A stretch of DNA of 64,000 bases from Chrysophaeum taylorii (Eukaryota > Sar > Pelagophyceae > Pelagomonadales > Pelagomonadaceae): the NCBI GenBank assembly GCA_029834535.1, contig JAQMWT010000319.1:62001-126000 (forward strand), given 5' to 3'. Under the pieces are notes generated by a model. It saw only the letters and a program-made list of their open reading frames with translations. It was not told the origin of the DNA and made no database searches. Position numbers and translations under genes: made by a program. Each line of letters starts with the position of its first letter. Position 1 is the stretch's first letter. Shown one piece after another: positions 19,744 to 29,429 of this stretch.

Positions 19744-21993
19744 ATGGCCGCCGAGCAGAAGAACCCCCCGAACAAGCGGGCTCGGCCGGCCCAGGGTCCA
19801 TTGTTGCACAATATAGAGGAGATGTGCTCGTCGTTTGCCAAGGAGCAGACGGAGCACCACATGCGGATCAAAGTGGACGCCGAGAAAAAGGCGAAGGAGG
19901 CGGCGGCGCGGTTGCGGGGGGAGAGTCTGGTGGTGAGCATTCAGAAGTTTTTGCATCGGACTCGGGCCTTGATGCTGGAGCGGGAGGGCGTGGAGGTGGA
20001 GGCGCGGATTGGGGTGCTGTGCGAGCCGCACTTCGAGGTCGGGTCGAGCTCGGCGCCGCGTCGGCTGATGCCGTCGAAGAGGGGGTGCGGTGCCGTCGCG
20101 TCGACGGGGAGCTTCGTCCCCGGGGTCGCTTTGGCGGTGGCGCGGTCGGCGAGCGCGACCGCGTCGCGGCTCGGGACGCGGGTGGAGTCGAGCGAGTCGA
20201 CGTTCGGTAGCGAAGCTAAAGCGCTGGAGGGCGCGAGGCTGGTCGTGCCGTCGGACGCCTCGCGGGCTACGCGGCTCGAGATCAAGACGACGCTAGACTG
20301 GATGGACCTGGGTCTGCCGTCGGCGCAGTACGACGTGCGGCTGATGGTGTCGGTCGAGGCCGGCGAGGGGTCGCTGGGCCAAGAGGCCTTGAAGGCGTTG
20401 AGCCCGACCAACAAGGCGCTCGGACCGTGGACGTGGCGGCGCCACAAGCAACGCGTCTCGACGACCTGGGGGTCTTGGCGCATCGACGAAACGACCGTCA
20501 CGCGCACGACGTACCTCGGTCTCACGACCGACCAGGCGACGGCGATCGCTCGGCGTCAGCAGCCGGACTCCCCCGAAGCGCCGACCTCGGTAGTCCGAGA
20601 AATCGAGGTCGAGCTCGCGCCCGAGGCAGCGGCGCGGTGGCAGCGCGAGGATCGGCTCGAAGATAAGCTCGCCGTTGAGCTCGGGTCCTTGCTGCTCGCC
20701 CTCAATCCGACCGAGTCGGTCGACACGCGCCGCGACCCGTCGTCGCCCGCGAGTCCGGAAACGGCCGAAGCGATCGTCGCTCGCCTGAAAGAGTCGCTCG
20801 GCCGCGCGAGCAGGTTTCCGGGGTCGATGCCGGCGGGGTTCGCGCGCCGCCACATCAAGGACGCCCAGGCCCCCGAGGCCTACGCCGTCGCCGAAAAGTC
20901 GGACGGCGAACGTCGGCTCCTCGTCGTGCTGGACGAGCGCCGCGCGGCTCTGATCGACCGCGCCGAAGACGTCCGCCTCGTCGCGCTCTCGCCGTCCGCC
21001 CTCGACACCCTGCGACCGGGCACCGTAATCGACGGCGAAATAGTCCACAACCTCGAGCATAGGATTTCGGTCTTTCTCGTCTTCGACGTCCTTCACGACG
21101 GCCGCGAGAACCTCACGAGACGCGCCTTCGACGATCGTTTTTTCGGCGCGCTCAAGACGGTTCTCGCGCCGGCCCTCGCCGTCCCGTGCCCCGGCCTCGA
21201 CGACGACCACGTCGACCACTCGAGTTTGTTTCGCGATGCCCTCGCGAAAGCCCCCGGAGCGCTGCTGCTCGTGCCCAAGCGGTTCTCGCGTCCCCGCGAC
21301 CTCAAGCGCCACGTTCTCTCGAAGATTAAACGCGACGCCGACTACGACGGCCAGGTCAAGTTCGGCGCCCGCGTCTTCCGCGAGGACTCGGCGCGTTGCC
21401 ACCTCACCGACGGCCTCGTCTTCGTCCCGCGCAAGGGCGAATACGTCTCGGGTTCGGACCCTACCCTCCTCAAGTGGAAGTGGAAGGAAGGCCTGACGGT
21501 CGACCTCGAGGTTCGCGGCGCCGGAAAAGGCGGCGACCTCTCGCCCTGCGCCGTCGGCGACGACGGCGAGCCCGTCGACTGCTCGAAGCACGTTTCCCTC
21601 GACTCCTTCGACCAAGCCAGACTCCGCGCCGACCTCTACTTCTACCACGCGCCCCTCGTCGCCGAGCTCGGCCTCGACCCCACCTCGGGATTCTGGGAGT
21701 ACCACGGCCCCAGACCCGACAAGACCCACGCGAACCACTTCGACGTCTTCGTCTCTACCCTTCTCCTTCATGCCGAGAGCCCGGACGAACCGGAGCTCGA
21801 GTATCGTCTCAGGCACCCCTCGCCCGACAAGGACGACTGGCACGCTCTCGTTGCCAAGGCCATGGCCGCCGCCACCAATCCCTGGACCGAAAATTTTTCC
21901 AAGTCTTTCAAACGCCCCTACTGGTTCAACAAGTTCAACGGCAAAACCACCTGGGACAAACCGCCCGAGCTCGCCGCCCTCGGGAACTCCTAG
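19744..21993 (+). CDS. mRNA capping enzyme: triphosphatase (TTM type), guanylyltransferase and WW domain in one chain
   Basis: The product has 749 residues from the ATG at 19744. The N-terminal third has the tunnel-type (Cet1/TTM) RNA triphosphatase marks: EVEARIG (84-90) and REIEVEL (285-291) supply the paired metal-binding glutamates, with basic strands such as WRRHKQRVS between. The middle is a guanylyltransferase: KSDGER with Lys385 as the GMP-linked residue, VIDGEIV (motif III, 428-434), FLVFDVL, TDGLVFVP (motif IV) and LLKWKWKEGLTVDL (motif V). The C-terminus (about 710-741) is a WW domain: NPWTENFSKSFKRPYWFN then GKTTWDKPPE. It would remove the gamma phosphate of nascent transcripts and add GMP in the nucleus; WW domains bind Pro-rich or phosphorylated tails such as the RNA polymerase II CTD (inference). 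No methyltransferase domain is present. Confidence 0.92.
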   Translation: MAAEQKNPPNKRARPAQGPLLHNIEEMCSSFAKEQTEHHMRIKVDAEKKAKEAAARLRGESLVVSIQKFLHRTRALMLEREGVEVEARIGVLCEPHFEVGSSSAPRRLMPSKRGCGAVASTGSFVPGVALAVARSASATASRLGTRVESSESTFGSEAKALEGARLVVPSDASRATRLEIKTTLDWMDLGLPSAQYDVRLMVSVEAGEGSLGQEALKALSPTNKALGPWTWRRHKQRVSTTWGSWRIDETTVTRTTYLGLTTDQATAIARRQQPDSPEAPTSVVREIEVELAPEAAARWQREDRLEDKLAVELGSLLLALNPTESVDTRRDPSSPASPETAEAIVARLKESLGRASRFPGSMPAGFARRHIKDAQAPEAYAVAEKSDGERRLLVVLDERRAALIDRAEDVRLVALSPSALDTLRPGTVIDGEIVHNLEHRISVFLVFDVLHDGRENLTRRAFDDRFFGALKTVLAPALAVPCPGLDDDHVDHSSLFRDALAKAPGALLLVPKRFSRPRDLKRHVLSKIKRDADYDGQVKFGARVFREDSARCHLTDGLVFVPRKGEYVSGSDPTLLKWKWKEGLTVDLEVRGAGKGGDLSPCAVGDDGEPVDCSKHVSLDSFDQARLRADLYFYHAPLVAELGLDPTSGFWEYHGPRPDKTHANHFDVFVSTLLLHAESPDEPELEYRLRHPSPDKDDWHALVAKAMAAATNPWTENFSKSFKRPYWFNKFNGKTTWDKPPELAALGNS

Positions 21994-22876
21994 TTCATTA
22001 TTCATTCCCATCGCTGCCTGCTTTTTCACTCAACTGACGGATGGACCTCGTCGCCACGACGCCTCTCATTCTGTCCCCATAATAATTTTATACATCGCCG
22101 CCGTTTTTTTTATATGGCCTTTTGCATTCTCGTACGGTCGTCTACTCTCGTTCCATCCAAACCGCGACTGCAGCCACCTCGTGTCGTCGCGCCTGACGAA
22201 CGGACCACCCAGGTGCCGTCGAGAACTACAGGACCGGGTGCTCTATTCAAGGGGGCGCTAGCATTGGCATCTCTATCTCCCTGGGGCAGGCAGCAGAGCG
22301 ACCTGCGAAATCGGGATCTACAACGGGTACCTTTCGTAGCCACTTACTTACTTTGAACGGGGATTCGTTCGCACCTGACCACCATGTCTTCTTCCCACAT
22401 TTTGACAGGCCCACGTCCCTCTACATACACGTCGCTGCGGCCGTGGTGGCCTCAGCGCGCGCAGCTTCCACAACAATATTATTATTTATCCACTATGATG
22501 AATCTCGTGATTATAATTGATTCGACGACATCACCATTAACACAAAATTTAAACGTTTTGTTGCTCGTTGTGACAGCAAAGGGCATACATACATACATAC
22601 ATAATAACCAGCGTTGTGCATTTACTAAATCAGTTCAGTAATGTAACGAGCACTACTTACCACACCTTTTGAGGAAAGCAATTCGTCAAGTAAAAAAGTC
22701 TCGAGCATTACAGCCCTGTTTGTTGGGGTGGCGCGTAAAGTAAAGGTAAAGGCTGCTCGGGCTGAAAATTTAATTTTATTTCTATTATTCTGGCCCCAGC
22801 CTCGTGCAGAGAGACGGAGCACAACGCAACGATGTGATAAGCGGACTCGCTGGCTTTTAAAGGTTAATCTTCGTGG
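21994..22876. other. Gene-less stretch with (CATA)n microsatellite
   Basis: A CATA repeat lies at about 22,583-22,604. Around 22,730-22,760 GTAAAG motifs appear (GCGTAAAGTAAAGGTAAAGG), possibly the end of the hAT element that holds the relic to the right. No gene is seen. Confidence 0.5.
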
Positions 22877-23450
22877 TTAGTCGTCTCGCCTCCTTTGTTT
22901 TTTTCTTCGAGGGGAATATGAATGATCTCGGACTTGCACTCGAACTTCTTGAGGATCCATGTGGCCGTACTTGTCTCGAGCCCACTTAATAATAAACTCC
23001 TTGTTCATGCGCACGGTCACGAGCATGTCCAGCTCCTCGTCGCTCAGGAGGGTGTTGCCCTCAGTCATGACAGTGTTAGCAGCGGAGATGATGCGCTCGC
23101 AGAGGCTCTCAGCTGGCAGCGCGCTGATATTGATTGCCCTTCGAGACTCGTGCAATGTCTGGAAGGTAGCCGTACTGATGCGCTCGCAGAAGCTCTCAGC
23201 AGGCAGCGCGCCGATATTGCCGTTCGAGCCTCGTGCGATGTCTGGAAGGTAGCCGTACTCCTGGTTGCCTTCTATTCGCGTGAAGAGCTTGCCGACGTTG
23301 AGCAACATCATGTCCAAGAGCTTGGAATCCTGGAGGTGTCGGAGGAATCCGAGAGGTCGTCAGGAAATTCCTTGAGCCACTCGATCGTGCAAGCGTGTAC
23401 TGGACCCGCTTCACGAAGACGTGTTCGAACTCCACCATGAAGTCCGGCAT
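22877..23450 (-). pseudogene. hAT-family transposase relic with duplicated dimerisation motif
   Basis: The minus strand encodes VGKLFTRIEGNQEYGYLPDI, then NISALPAESLCERIISAANT and NTLLSDEELDMLVTVRMNKE, the hAT C-terminal dimerisation region, ending at 22,877. The segment carrying LPAES(F/L)CERI occurs twice in tandem about 33 residues apart, so a local duplication has occurred. Upstream, towards 23,450, the homologous frame is broken by frameshifts (EFEHVFVKRVQYTLARS lies in another frame). Flanks at about 22,740 and 23,770-23,880 are rich in GTAAAG/TTTAC, as expected for subterminal repeats. The catalytic core is missing. Confidence 0.72.
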
Positions 23451-24529
23451 CGCCTCCTCCGATTAATCAGGTTGCTGCTCTTCGGGCTGAGGAATGGCTT
23501 CAGCCCAGAAGTCGGGCTCGTTGTCGTCATCGTCATCTGAGTCGGGCGCCGGCGCAGTCGCATGAAGGCGTTGCCGTCCTCCTCCTCACCGTCGCAGTAC
23601 CACCCTTGATCTCATTCTCCACGTTGTGGCATGCCATCGGAGGCGACTGCTCCGCTTCGGCCGGCCTGGCCGTCGCATGCGGGGTCCGTAACGCAGACAT
23701 CGTCTACAAGACCCCGCGACGTCGCTCAACTCGACTCGTCCACATGGGTGACGATGTAGTACAAATTGTAATGTAAAAAAATTACTTTACCATCATTTTG
23801 AAACGAATGTAAAGTAACAGTAAAGTAAATTATGTAAAGTAAAGGAATTTCGTAATATCTTTTACTAACGTTTGAGTAAATGCACGACGCTGATATTAAT
23901 AACTGGTGCTGTCCTTGGCGGAGCTCTATGACCGCGGGTGGCCGTTCTCTCTCTTGTTTGGAACCGACAGCGCAATGAACACTTTTCTCAGCCTATTCAT
24001 GTCTCTTGACGCAGCATGCTTCAACCACCACAGCGATCGACTGCTGTGGTCGCTGGCTGTTCAAGATGATTTCTTCGTCCACTCGACGCTAAAAAGGCTC
24101 TCTACGAAGTCGCCGCGCTTGCTTCAAAATGGCGCCGAGACTCTTTCAAAAACAACAGGCACGCGGAGAGATCATGACCTTCCGCGTCGCCAACTTTTTC
24201 GTCGCGCACATTTACGTCCGCGTAGTTGGCCTCGGGATCGTCGCGGCCGACCGAATCACCCGAGAACCGGATGGCGGCCGCGTTCTTCGCGTTGCTCAAA
24301 CCCGCGTGTGGACACATGATGGCGGCAGTAAGAATCTCCTCTGTTGCGGTCGGAGGCTCGCAATCTCCAAGACCACCACCATTTATCGCTCTCGGAGACA
24401 AACCGAGAGATTTCACCCTCGAGACAGGGTCTTTCTTTCATGAGCGAGCGCACGATCAGAGATCGTTGCTGACCAAACCAAAAACAAAGTGGGAAAAAAG
24501 ACACCACACACACAGCAGATTGTAGTACG
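23451..24529. other. Gene-less stretch; AT-rich GTAAAGTAA block, then weak frames
   Basis: Positions 23,760-23,880 are AT-rich with repeated GTAAAGTAA, probably the outer end of the hAT element. Positions 24,102-24,416 hold a 104-codon minus-strand frame (MKSLGLSPRAINGGG...) without a recognisable domain; it could be a small gene or chance. Confidence 0.4.
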
Positions 24530-26239
24530 TTATTGCATCGCCGGGCTGAAAGCGACAGACTCAAGCGCCTGGAGCTCGAGGATGGTCGTGCGCTGGTCGA
24601 AGGAGCTTGGTCGCTGTGAGTCCTCGTCGTCGTGCGAATCGAGGTCGGAATTGCCGTCGGAGTCGTGGTATTCGGGATGTACGTCGCGTTCGGTGGGCGG
24701 GCTGAGGTCTGAGTGGTCTGAGTAGTGGTCGTCGCAATCGGGAAGGAGATCGATATCTGCGGGAGGGTCGTCGCCGGATTGGAGCGAAGGTGATCGTTGG
24801 TCGCGCAGGAGCGATCTTGGCTGTTCTCGTCGCGGCTGCCGGGGAACAGCCGTGCCGTCGAGGCAGTGGATTAGGAGCTCGCTTCGGCGGTCAAAGGTGG
24901 GTTTGGGTCGTTCCGATATGATGATGTGTTGACCACTAGCTTTGTGTTTGTTTCGGACATCGAAGCTGGGCTTGTCGTCGTCGTCGTCGTCGTCGGAATT
25001 GAGGTTGGAAGCAGAGCGCGAGGTCTCAAAACTCCTCGATTTCGAGCGTCCGCAAAATAAGATCGGTTGGAAGTCGCGGACGAGTCGCGGGACCTTGCGG
25101 TGGGGGTTGGAGCGGCGCCACCGCGCCCTCAAGCCGACGAAGGAAATGCGGTGGATCAGCGCGGAATTGTATGCCCACAAGACGCCCCGAACGGCCTCGA
25201 CGACGACGTAGTTTCGCGCGTCGCTCTTTCTCTCGAGGCGGAGTCTATTCTTGCAAAAGTAGCTATAGGCGCACCACCCGATCAGCAAGAGACCGAGGCG
25301 GATCATCTTGAAGGGGGCCACCTCGCTCTTGGTAACAAAAAAGCCCCCCGATTGCGCGGCGTATCTGGCAGGCTTGCCCCACTCGGACATCATCATCATC
25401 GACGACGACGACGACGACGACTTGCCGCGTATGATCGCGAGAATGCGTTGGCCATACGAGTCCGCCCGCGCGTCGCCCGAGGAGACGCTGATGTCATCTT
25501 GGATGGACGGGATGTGGAGCGATGCGCGTGCCCTCGACTTCAACAAGCGTCGGAGGACGACGAGAGCCGCGGCCGTGAGCGCGGCCCAGATTCCGACGAG
25601 GATGTAGACGTTGAGGCGGTTCCAGGTCTGGTACTTCTGGGCGACGGCAAGCCACACGACGTAGGCGACCGCGAGGATGGCAGCGACGACGATGCCCTTG
25701 AGGTACGGCGCGGTTCTCGTCGCGACGAGGTGACAAGACGAGTCTCTCGCCGCGTGGATCCAGTGGAGCGTGATGATGACGTAGGAGAGGACCCACGCGC
25801 TAAAGGCGCCGCCCTCAAACACCCCGAAGATGCTCCACGGGACCTGGACCAGACACGGACCGCGGGGAAAGTTGTAGCAGCAAGCGTATCTCGAGGCCGT
25901 GAGGAGGTGCGTCATCGTCGAGCAGTACAAAACGAGCGCCGGCGACGACGCCGCCTCGGCGCGCCTCAGTTCGTTTGCCGCCAGGAGTTTGAGATGATGC
26001 GCCAAAAAGGCGCAACATCGACTCAGCATCGCTGCGTGGGCGACGAGGAGGACGTACATGATCGCGCCGAAGCTCAAACGGAACTCGATCACCACGTTGT
26101 GCTCGCAGGTGGTCCCGAAGTACGGCACGTGGCACATGCACTCGTGGTTGCTGCACCGGTTCACGGCCCAGGGGGTTTTCCCGGCGCGATCTACGCACTC
26201 GGCGCCCGTCAAGCACGCCACATGTTGGCTCACATTCAT
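24530..26239 (-). CDS. Seven-helix membrane protein with an EGF-like N-terminal Cys motif
   Basis: The product has 569 residues from the first ATG at 26239. Residues 1-50 carry Cys-rich sequence ending in CSNHECMCHVPYFGTTCEHN, an EGF-like C-x4-C-x-C-x8-C pattern. Seven hydrophobic helices follow: FGAIMYVLLVAHAAML, ALVLYCSTMTHLL, FSAWVLSYVIITLHW, GIVVAAILAVAYVVWLAVA, LNVYILVGIWAALTAAALVV, IRLGLLLIGWCAYSYF and VVVEAVRGVLWAYNSALI. A Ser/Met run lies in the loop before helix six. About 200 residues of acidic, Ser/Asp/Pro-rich tail follow, probably cytoplasmic. The layout suggests a receptor-like or scaffold membrane protein, but no known GPCR motif is evident. A signal peptide is not seen, so an upstream exon may be missing. 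The divergent carrier gene starts 199 bp away. Confidence 0.7.
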   Translation of the reverse strand: MNVSQHVACLTGAECVDRAGKTPWAVNRCSNHECMCHVPYFGTTCEHNVVIEFRLSFGAIMYVLLVAHAAMLSRCCAFLAHHLKLLAANELRRAEAASSPALVLYCSTMTHLLTASRYACCYNFPRGPCLVQVPWSIFGVFEGGAFSAWVLSYVIITLHWIHAARDSSCHLVATRTAPYLKGIVVAAILAVAYVVWLAVAQKYQTWNRLNVYILVGIWAALTAAALVVLRRLLKSRARASLHIPSIQDDISVSSGDARADSYGQRILAIIRGKSSSSSSSMMMMSEWGKPARYAAQSGGFFVTKSEVAPFKMIRLGLLLIGWCAYSYFCKNRLRLERKSDARNYVVVEAVRGVLWAYNSALIHRISFVGLRARWRRSNPHRKVPRLVRDFQPILFCGRSKSRSFETSRSASNLNSDDDDDDDKPSFDVRNKHKASGQHIIISERPKPTFDRRSELLIHCLDGTAVPRQPRREQPRSLLRDQRSPSLQSGDDPPADIDLLPDCDDHYSDHSDLSPPTERDVHPEYHDSDGNSDLDSHDDEDSQRPSSFDQRTTILELQALESVAFSPAMQ

Positions 26240-26438
26240 AGATTCTTCTTCTTTGGCCAATACTGCGGCAATTCGTCATGATCTATCTATGTACAAAAAA
26301 CGAAACTTACCCTCGGAGCATCATACCGTTGTGCACAGCAACGTGAAGCGCCCCCCAAAAAGCGAGATAGATGATGTTGCGGCGATGACTATTCGTCTTA
26401 TTATCGCGAGGTGGTGATTGTTGGAAACAGACGACGAG

Positions 26439-27260
26439 ATGGCGAACGATATCGAGGTGCGGCTGCAACGGATGAGCCCCGTCGAGAACGGCATGTTGGG
26501 GGTCGCCGCCGGCGTCATCGAAGTGTGCCTGCTCCAGCCCATCTTGTACTGGAAGAACGCGGCGCAGCAAAAGCTCCCCTTCACGCTCAATCCTCGCCTC
26601 CTCTACCGCGGCCTCTCGACGTCGGTCGCAAACATGGCCGTCCTGACGGGCCTCCAGTTTCCTCTCACAGGCATGGTCACCAAGGTCATTACCGGAGGCC
26701 AAGAGCGACAGATGACGGGCGTCGAGACGATCGGCGCCGCCTTCGCCGGCGGCGCGCTCTCTGGCATCGCCTGCGGCCCGATGGAGTTGGTCATGATCCA
26801 ACAGCAGCGCTTCGGAGGATCGATTCTCGCCGCGCCCTACCGCATCGCCTCCACCTTTGGCCCCTTTGCCTTCGGACGCGGTCTCACCATGTCGTGTGGC
26901 CGCGAGGGCATGTACACCGCGGGGGTCCTCGGAATGTGTCCTGTTTTCCTCAAGGAGCTCGAGGACAAGGGCGTCTCGCACTCGGCCGCCAAGGTCCTCG
27001 CCCCCATTGGCGCCGGAGTCATCGCCGCCACCGTCTCGCACCCCATGGACACCATCAAGTCCTGCGTTCAGGGGGACCTCGAGTACTCCAAGTTCAAATC
27101 CATGCTCCAAACCGCCCAAACACTCCACGCCGAAAATGGCATCACCAGGTTTTTCACTGGCTGGGGCTTCCGGACAAGTCGCATGATCCTCGCCGTCGCC
27201 ATCATGAACGAGTGCAAGATCCGCCTCTCCCCGCTCATGTTTCCGCACCATTTCAAATGA
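26439..27260 (+). CDS. Mitochondrial carrier family (SLC25-like) protein
   Basis: The product has 273 residues from the first ATG at 26439, the usual carrier length. There are three repeats of about 90 residues. Odd-helix signatures are PILYWKN in the first, PMELVMIQQQR in the second and HPMDTIKSCVQ in the third; only the last fits P-x-[DE]-x-x-[KR] exactly. Repeat linkers include LLYRGLSTSVANM and GITRFFTGWGFRTSRMILA, typical of the family. It would exchange a metabolite across the inner mitochondrial membrane; the substrate is unknown. The degenerate first and second signatures set it apart from well-known carriers. Confidence 0.88.
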   Translation: MANDIEVRLQRMSPVENGMLGVAAGVIEVCLLQPILYWKNAAQQKLPFTLNPRLLYRGLSTSVANMAVLTGLQFPLTGMVTKVITGGQERQMTGVETIGAAFAGGALSGIACGPMELVMIQQQRFGGSILAAPYRIASTFGPFAFGRGLTMSCGREGMYTAGVLGMCPVFLKELEDKGVSHSAAKVLAPIGAGVIAATVSHPMDTIKSCVQGDLEYSKFKSMLQTAQTLHAENGITRFFTGWGFRTSRMILAVAIMNECKIRLSPLMFPHHFK

Positions 27261-27583
27261 TTAACTACTTGCGACTCCCCGCTTTTTTATTCCGATTCTA
27301 TTTTGCGAAGACAGGACGCCCAAGAGCGCCCTTTATCGGCCCCCTGCCTTTCTTCTCGATGAACGACCGACGAACCTGCCAATCTCATCGACTAGCCGCC
27401 CTTGGCGGCGGCGGGAGCCGATTCATTTCCGCGGCCTTGGACGATGCTCCTCATCTCACTAGAAATAATAGACTTTATAATCAAGTGTGGGCAAGCATCG
27501 ACGCGACGACCCCCTCTCGTGTTGTGCTACTACTCGAGGGGAAAGGGAGATTTAATAACACCGAAGAGGGTTTAAGCATGCAT

Positions 27584-27593
27584 GCATGATGTC
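27584..27593. repeat. Target-site duplication, left copy (GCATGATGTC)
   Basis: It is identical to positions 27,960-27,969 on the other side of the non-LTR insertion. Confidence 0.85.
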
Positions 27594-27959
27594 CATACCC
27601 TTACCCTGATCGCCGACTGCGGTTACGATGGAGGACGATGCCTCATGAATCCTGAGCCTTGCGAGGGCATCCGCCCTCCCGGCGTAGGTTGGCACCTATC
27701 CGCCTCCCGGGCGGGCCGGTTGGCAGCCGGAACGTTCGCAGTGGGACGGGGTATGGCCGGGGGGCGAAGACGGAAGGTTATCGACGAGTTGGTTGTCAGT
27801 CATATCGCGGTCTCCTCGTCGCATGGCGACAAGCTTGATGGTCACTCTCCGCCGACCGACCTTTCGGCGCTCCTCGTCTACAGGCCCGTGATTCCGGACT
27901 GGCTCCTGTCGGTCCGGCCTGGCTCCCATGCTCGGGAGAGGTCTGAAGTTAGTTAGTTA
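27594..27959 (+). mobile_element. 5'-truncated non-LTR retroposon (LINE 3' end or SINE), 366 bp, copy 1
   Basis: The insert is bounded by perfect 10-bp target-site duplications and ends in a (GTTA)n tail, GTTAGTTAGTTA. Its last 120 bp or so (GGTCACTCTCC... through GGGAGAGGTCTGAAG) recur nearly unchanged at 49,811-49,939, which also has duplications and the same tail. A shared 3' end with different 5' ends is the mark of target-primed reverse transcription. No reverse-transcriptase coding is present in either copy, so the autonomous parent lies elsewhere. Confidence 0.85.
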
Positions 27960-27969
27960 GCATGATGTC
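27960..27969. repeat. Target-site duplication, right copy (GCATGATGTC)
   Basis: It directly follows the GTTA tail of the retroposon. Confidence 0.85.
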
Positions 27970-29429
27970 GCACAACGAAACTGGCCTGCTTCATAACACT
28001 TCAGGCACATCCTTCATGCCCATCAATCCTTCAAGCACCCACAACCCCTCTTTAAACACTTGGTAGCGCCGCGAGCGCCCGTGGTGGCTTGGCCTTCCGC
28101 GCGTCGACGACAACGCGTTTTTTGAACTATAAGCATCAACCAAAGTTTGCTTGAAGCGCATGCATTCGTACGTACATACCTTGCTTCTGCGCTTGGGGCT
28201 CCGACTCGTGGAGGAGGCGCTTCGCAAAAATGCACACCCTACTCAAGCTCTCGCCGGCGCCTCGATGTAGCCCGACTACTGCCGCGCTATGGCTTGCAGC
28301 GTGCGGGCGGCGAGCGGTTCCAACGGCTCGACAGCGCGTTTCCTCGTCGACATCCACGCGATGCGAGCAACACGGCGTCGCATTTTTTGAATTTTTTGTG
28401 GCCACCGTTTTTGATCTGTCGACACCGATGCATCACTCGAGCACCACCTGTTCTACCTCGAGGTGCATTTTATTTTGCTACAACAACCTAACAAAGTCGC
28501 GTCGTCGCCGTGCTCGATATAGACGCGCCAACCGGGACTTCCTCCTCCGTCAACGCCCGGTTCGCGCTCTCGTCGCACTTTTCGTTTCCCTTTCGTGAGT
28601 TTTAAAAATGTCCATCCCTATTGTAGTGTGGTACGAGGTTGTTTAACGTTTTGTTTTGTGTGGAAATCGCGGCGTCGTCTCTGACCTCTCAGCGGCGCTC
28701 GCTGCCTTCGAACCAAATTTCTCGATGATGGCCTAATACTCACGAGCCGTCAACAACAAGTCCGCTGCAGCCTTCCGACCCTAGGCGTGGTTTCGGACAC
28801 TGCATTTTAGGTCCCGCTTCTTTCTCCACACAAAGTCGCTTCTAACTTAAGAGGCTCTTTCTCCGTACACTTCCGCGTCTACCATTCTGTAGTCAGTCAG
28901 TCAGTCCCCGCGAGGGCGATACGGACAGGGGGGGGTGTGGTAGCGGAGTGTACAACCGCGCTCTGGCTCGCCATGGCAGTGCGGGGCCCGGGTGAGGTTC
29001 ATTGAAATTGTATTGTGAAGTCGCGTTTAGGCATCCCGACAGCAATCCGCGTCCCGAGTGTCGTTTATCTGTGCGTCCTCGCCGGCAAACTTCTTCTGAA
29101 AGTTCAATGCCCCGGACTTTTCGGAGTTAGTAATTTAGGGACTACGTGCGGGCTTGGACGTCGACAATACACGGGAGCAATGGCGCGTGGAGACGGGCCG
29201 TAGCCGCAGCACGATGATGGCGAGTAAAGACGATGGGCGCGGGCCTCCGCAGAGATATGAATCTCCAAGGTGGCCACGGCAAAATTCAGCTGGCGTCGTC
29301 TCACAGCAAAAAAAGTGCGCGGGGTGGGAGGTGGAAGTCGTTTTGAAGAAAGAGATGCTCGCAGCTTCGGGCACTGCTGCATTTGAAAGAGCACTTAGGA
29401 CTTGTGGATACCCTTGAAGCCGGCACTTA
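27970..29429. other. Gene-less stretch
   Basis: No supported gene is seen on either strand. There is a short (AGTC)n repeat at about 28,889-28,905 and a G-run at 28,928-28,935. It lies 3' of the secreted-protein gene that ends at 29,430. Confidence 0.4.

Noticed and set aside
20293-22029. 578-codon minus-strand frame opposite the capping enzyme gene
   Set aside because: Antisense shadow; the plus strand has all capping motifs.
25067-26281. 404-codon plus-strand frame opposite the seven-helix protein gene
   Set aside because: Arg/Asp/Glu/Val-rich shadow. The minus strand has ordered membrane helices and an EGF-like motif.
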